A DNA stretch of 64,000 bases, taken from positions 56,846 to 120,845 of the forward strand of contig NZ_NHOA01000008.1 of assembly GCF_002727125.1 (NCBI RefSeq). Reading direction: 5' to 3'. Under the pieces are notes generated by a model. The model did no database searches and was not told the origin of the DNA. It saw only the letters and a list, made by a program, of their open reading frames with translations. The stretch is from Halorubrum persicum (GTDB lineage Archaea > Halobacteriota > Halobacteria > Halobacteriales > Haloferacaceae). A program made the translations under genes and the position numbers. This document shows positions 63,310 through 64,000 of this stretch, piece by piece (position 1 is the first letter of the stretch; the number at the start of each line of letters is the position of its first letter).

Positions 63310-64000
63310 ATGCCACCCTGCACACTCTGTGACCTGCCGACTGGGGACGACCCCCACACCGACCCCGATGTCGACGGTGAGTTCTGTTGTCAGGGGTGCC
63401 TCGCCGTCGCCCGGTCGCTCGGGGACGCCGAGGGGGTCGACGGGCTCTCCGACGTCGAGGAGCGGCGGCCCGACGCCGAACCCGCTGACGACTTCGACGG
63501 CGAGACGACGTTCCTCCACGTCGACGGCATGCACTGCGCGACCTGCGAATCCTTCCTGGAGATGACGGCCGGCGAACAGTCCGGCATCGCCGCCGCGGAG
63601 GCGAGCTACGCGACCGACACGATCCGAGTCGATTACGATCCCGATGCCGTCGACGCCGACGAGCTCCCCGAGCGCCTCTCGGTCGCCGGGTACTCCGCGA
63701 GCCACCGCGCCGACCCCGACGCCAAAGACGACGACGCGGTCGTCCGGTTCCTGATCGGCGGCGGCTTCTTCGGAATGATGGCGATGCTGTGGTACGTCGT
63801 CTTCCTCTATCCCACCTACTTCGGCCACGATCCCTTCCTCGATCTGGGCGGCGTCACCGGGCTCTACCTGTTCACGCAGGTGTGGGTGTTCGCCTCCATC
63901 GTCCTCTTTTACACGGGCTACCCGATACTGCGGGGCGCCTACGTGAGCCTTCGCGCGCGACAGCCGAACATGGACCTGCTGGTGTCGCTCGCGGCGGTGA
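63310..64000 (+). CDS. copA: Copper-transporting P-type ATPase, 3' end missing
   Basis: The frame opens at ATG 63310 and runs off the window, giving 230 visible residues. The N terminus has a cysteine-rich segment (CTLCDLPTGDDPHTDPDVDG, GEFCCQGCLAVARSL) of the kind found in oxidase-linked copper pumps. A heavy-metal-associated domain follows (FLHVDGMHCATCESFLEMTA, with the GMxCxxC motif), then the first membrane segments. Its place beside a haem-copper oxidase suggests copper supply to the enzyme rather than detoxification. Confidence 0.85.
   Translation, partial: MPPCTLCDLPTGDDPHTDPDVDGEFCCQGCLAVARSLGDAEGVDGLSDVEERRPDAEPADDFDGETTFLHVDGMHCATCESFLEMTAGEQSGIAAAEASYATDTIRVDYDPDAVDADELPERLSVAGYSASHRADPDAKDDDAVVRFLIGGGFFGMMAMLWYVVFLYPTYFGHDPFLDLGGVTGLYLFTQVWVFASIVLFYTGYPILRGAYVSLRARQPNMDLLVSLAAV

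Overview
The window looks like a haloarchaeal chromosome, probably Halorubrum or a close relative. Both ends are GC-rich with acidic, Asp/Glu-heavy proteins, archaeal ribosomal-protein order and TATA boxes about 25 bases before start codons. Between them lies a roughly 50-kb accessory island (about 7.1-57.5 kb) with clearly lower GC, insertion sequences, broken genes and defence-type genes.

Layout. (1) 1-7123: 3' part of the spc-type ribosomal operon (eS4, uL5, uS14, uS8, uL6, eL32, eL19, uL18, uS5, uL30, uL15) ending in secY. (2) The last 21 bases of the conserved secY 3' end (7097-7117) recur exactly at 57490-57510, and the core recurs again at 58535-58551. A tyrosine integrase operon starts right after the first copy, so secY is the attachment site of an integrative element. 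(3) 7.2-10.6 kb: integrase module and an HTH/PIN-like pair. (4) 12-19.3 kb: membrane protein, membrane AAA ATPase with PD-(D/E)XK-like nuclease, and an McrBC-type system. (5) 19.4-21.4 kb: very AT-rich three-gene cluster with a small RPFLL-type peptide, a graspetide-type ATP-grasp ligase and a membrane protein, i.e. a candidate archaeal RiPP system, followed by a complete IS5-type element with its target duplication. (6) 22.7-35.4 kb: DUF1156 DNA methylase, DUF499 ATPase and a divergent SNF2-like helicase with a coiled-coil/zinc protein; an AbiE-like toxin-antitoxin pair sits inside. (7) 35.6-42.1 kb: small regulators and an XPB helicase-Bax1 nuclease pair. (8) 42.4-45.7 kb: a probable replication origin (inverted ORB-like repeats, AT-rich segment, an Orc1/Cdc6 gene and an Orc1 fragment). 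(9) 45.7-51.2 kb: a PIN-like/coiled-coil module split by an ISH11-like IS, then an HTH + ImmA/IrrE pair with a palindromic operator. (10) 51.2-57.4 kb: three histidine kinases and a flavin split-barrel protein. (11) 57.5-58.55 kb: a VapBC-like pair between the second and third att copies. (12) 58.7-64 kb: chromosome again, with an oxidoreductase, a ba3-type haem-copper oxidase operon and a copper P-type ATPase running off the end.

The island behaves like an integrated plasmid or plasmid-derived element: it has its own integrase, origin and initiator, and a dense set of putative defence and conflict modules. The graspetide cluster is the most novel-looking system; the composite DUF1156/DUF499/helicase locus and the nuclease-membrane AAA pair come next. 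All functions are inferred from motifs read by eye; no database search was run.
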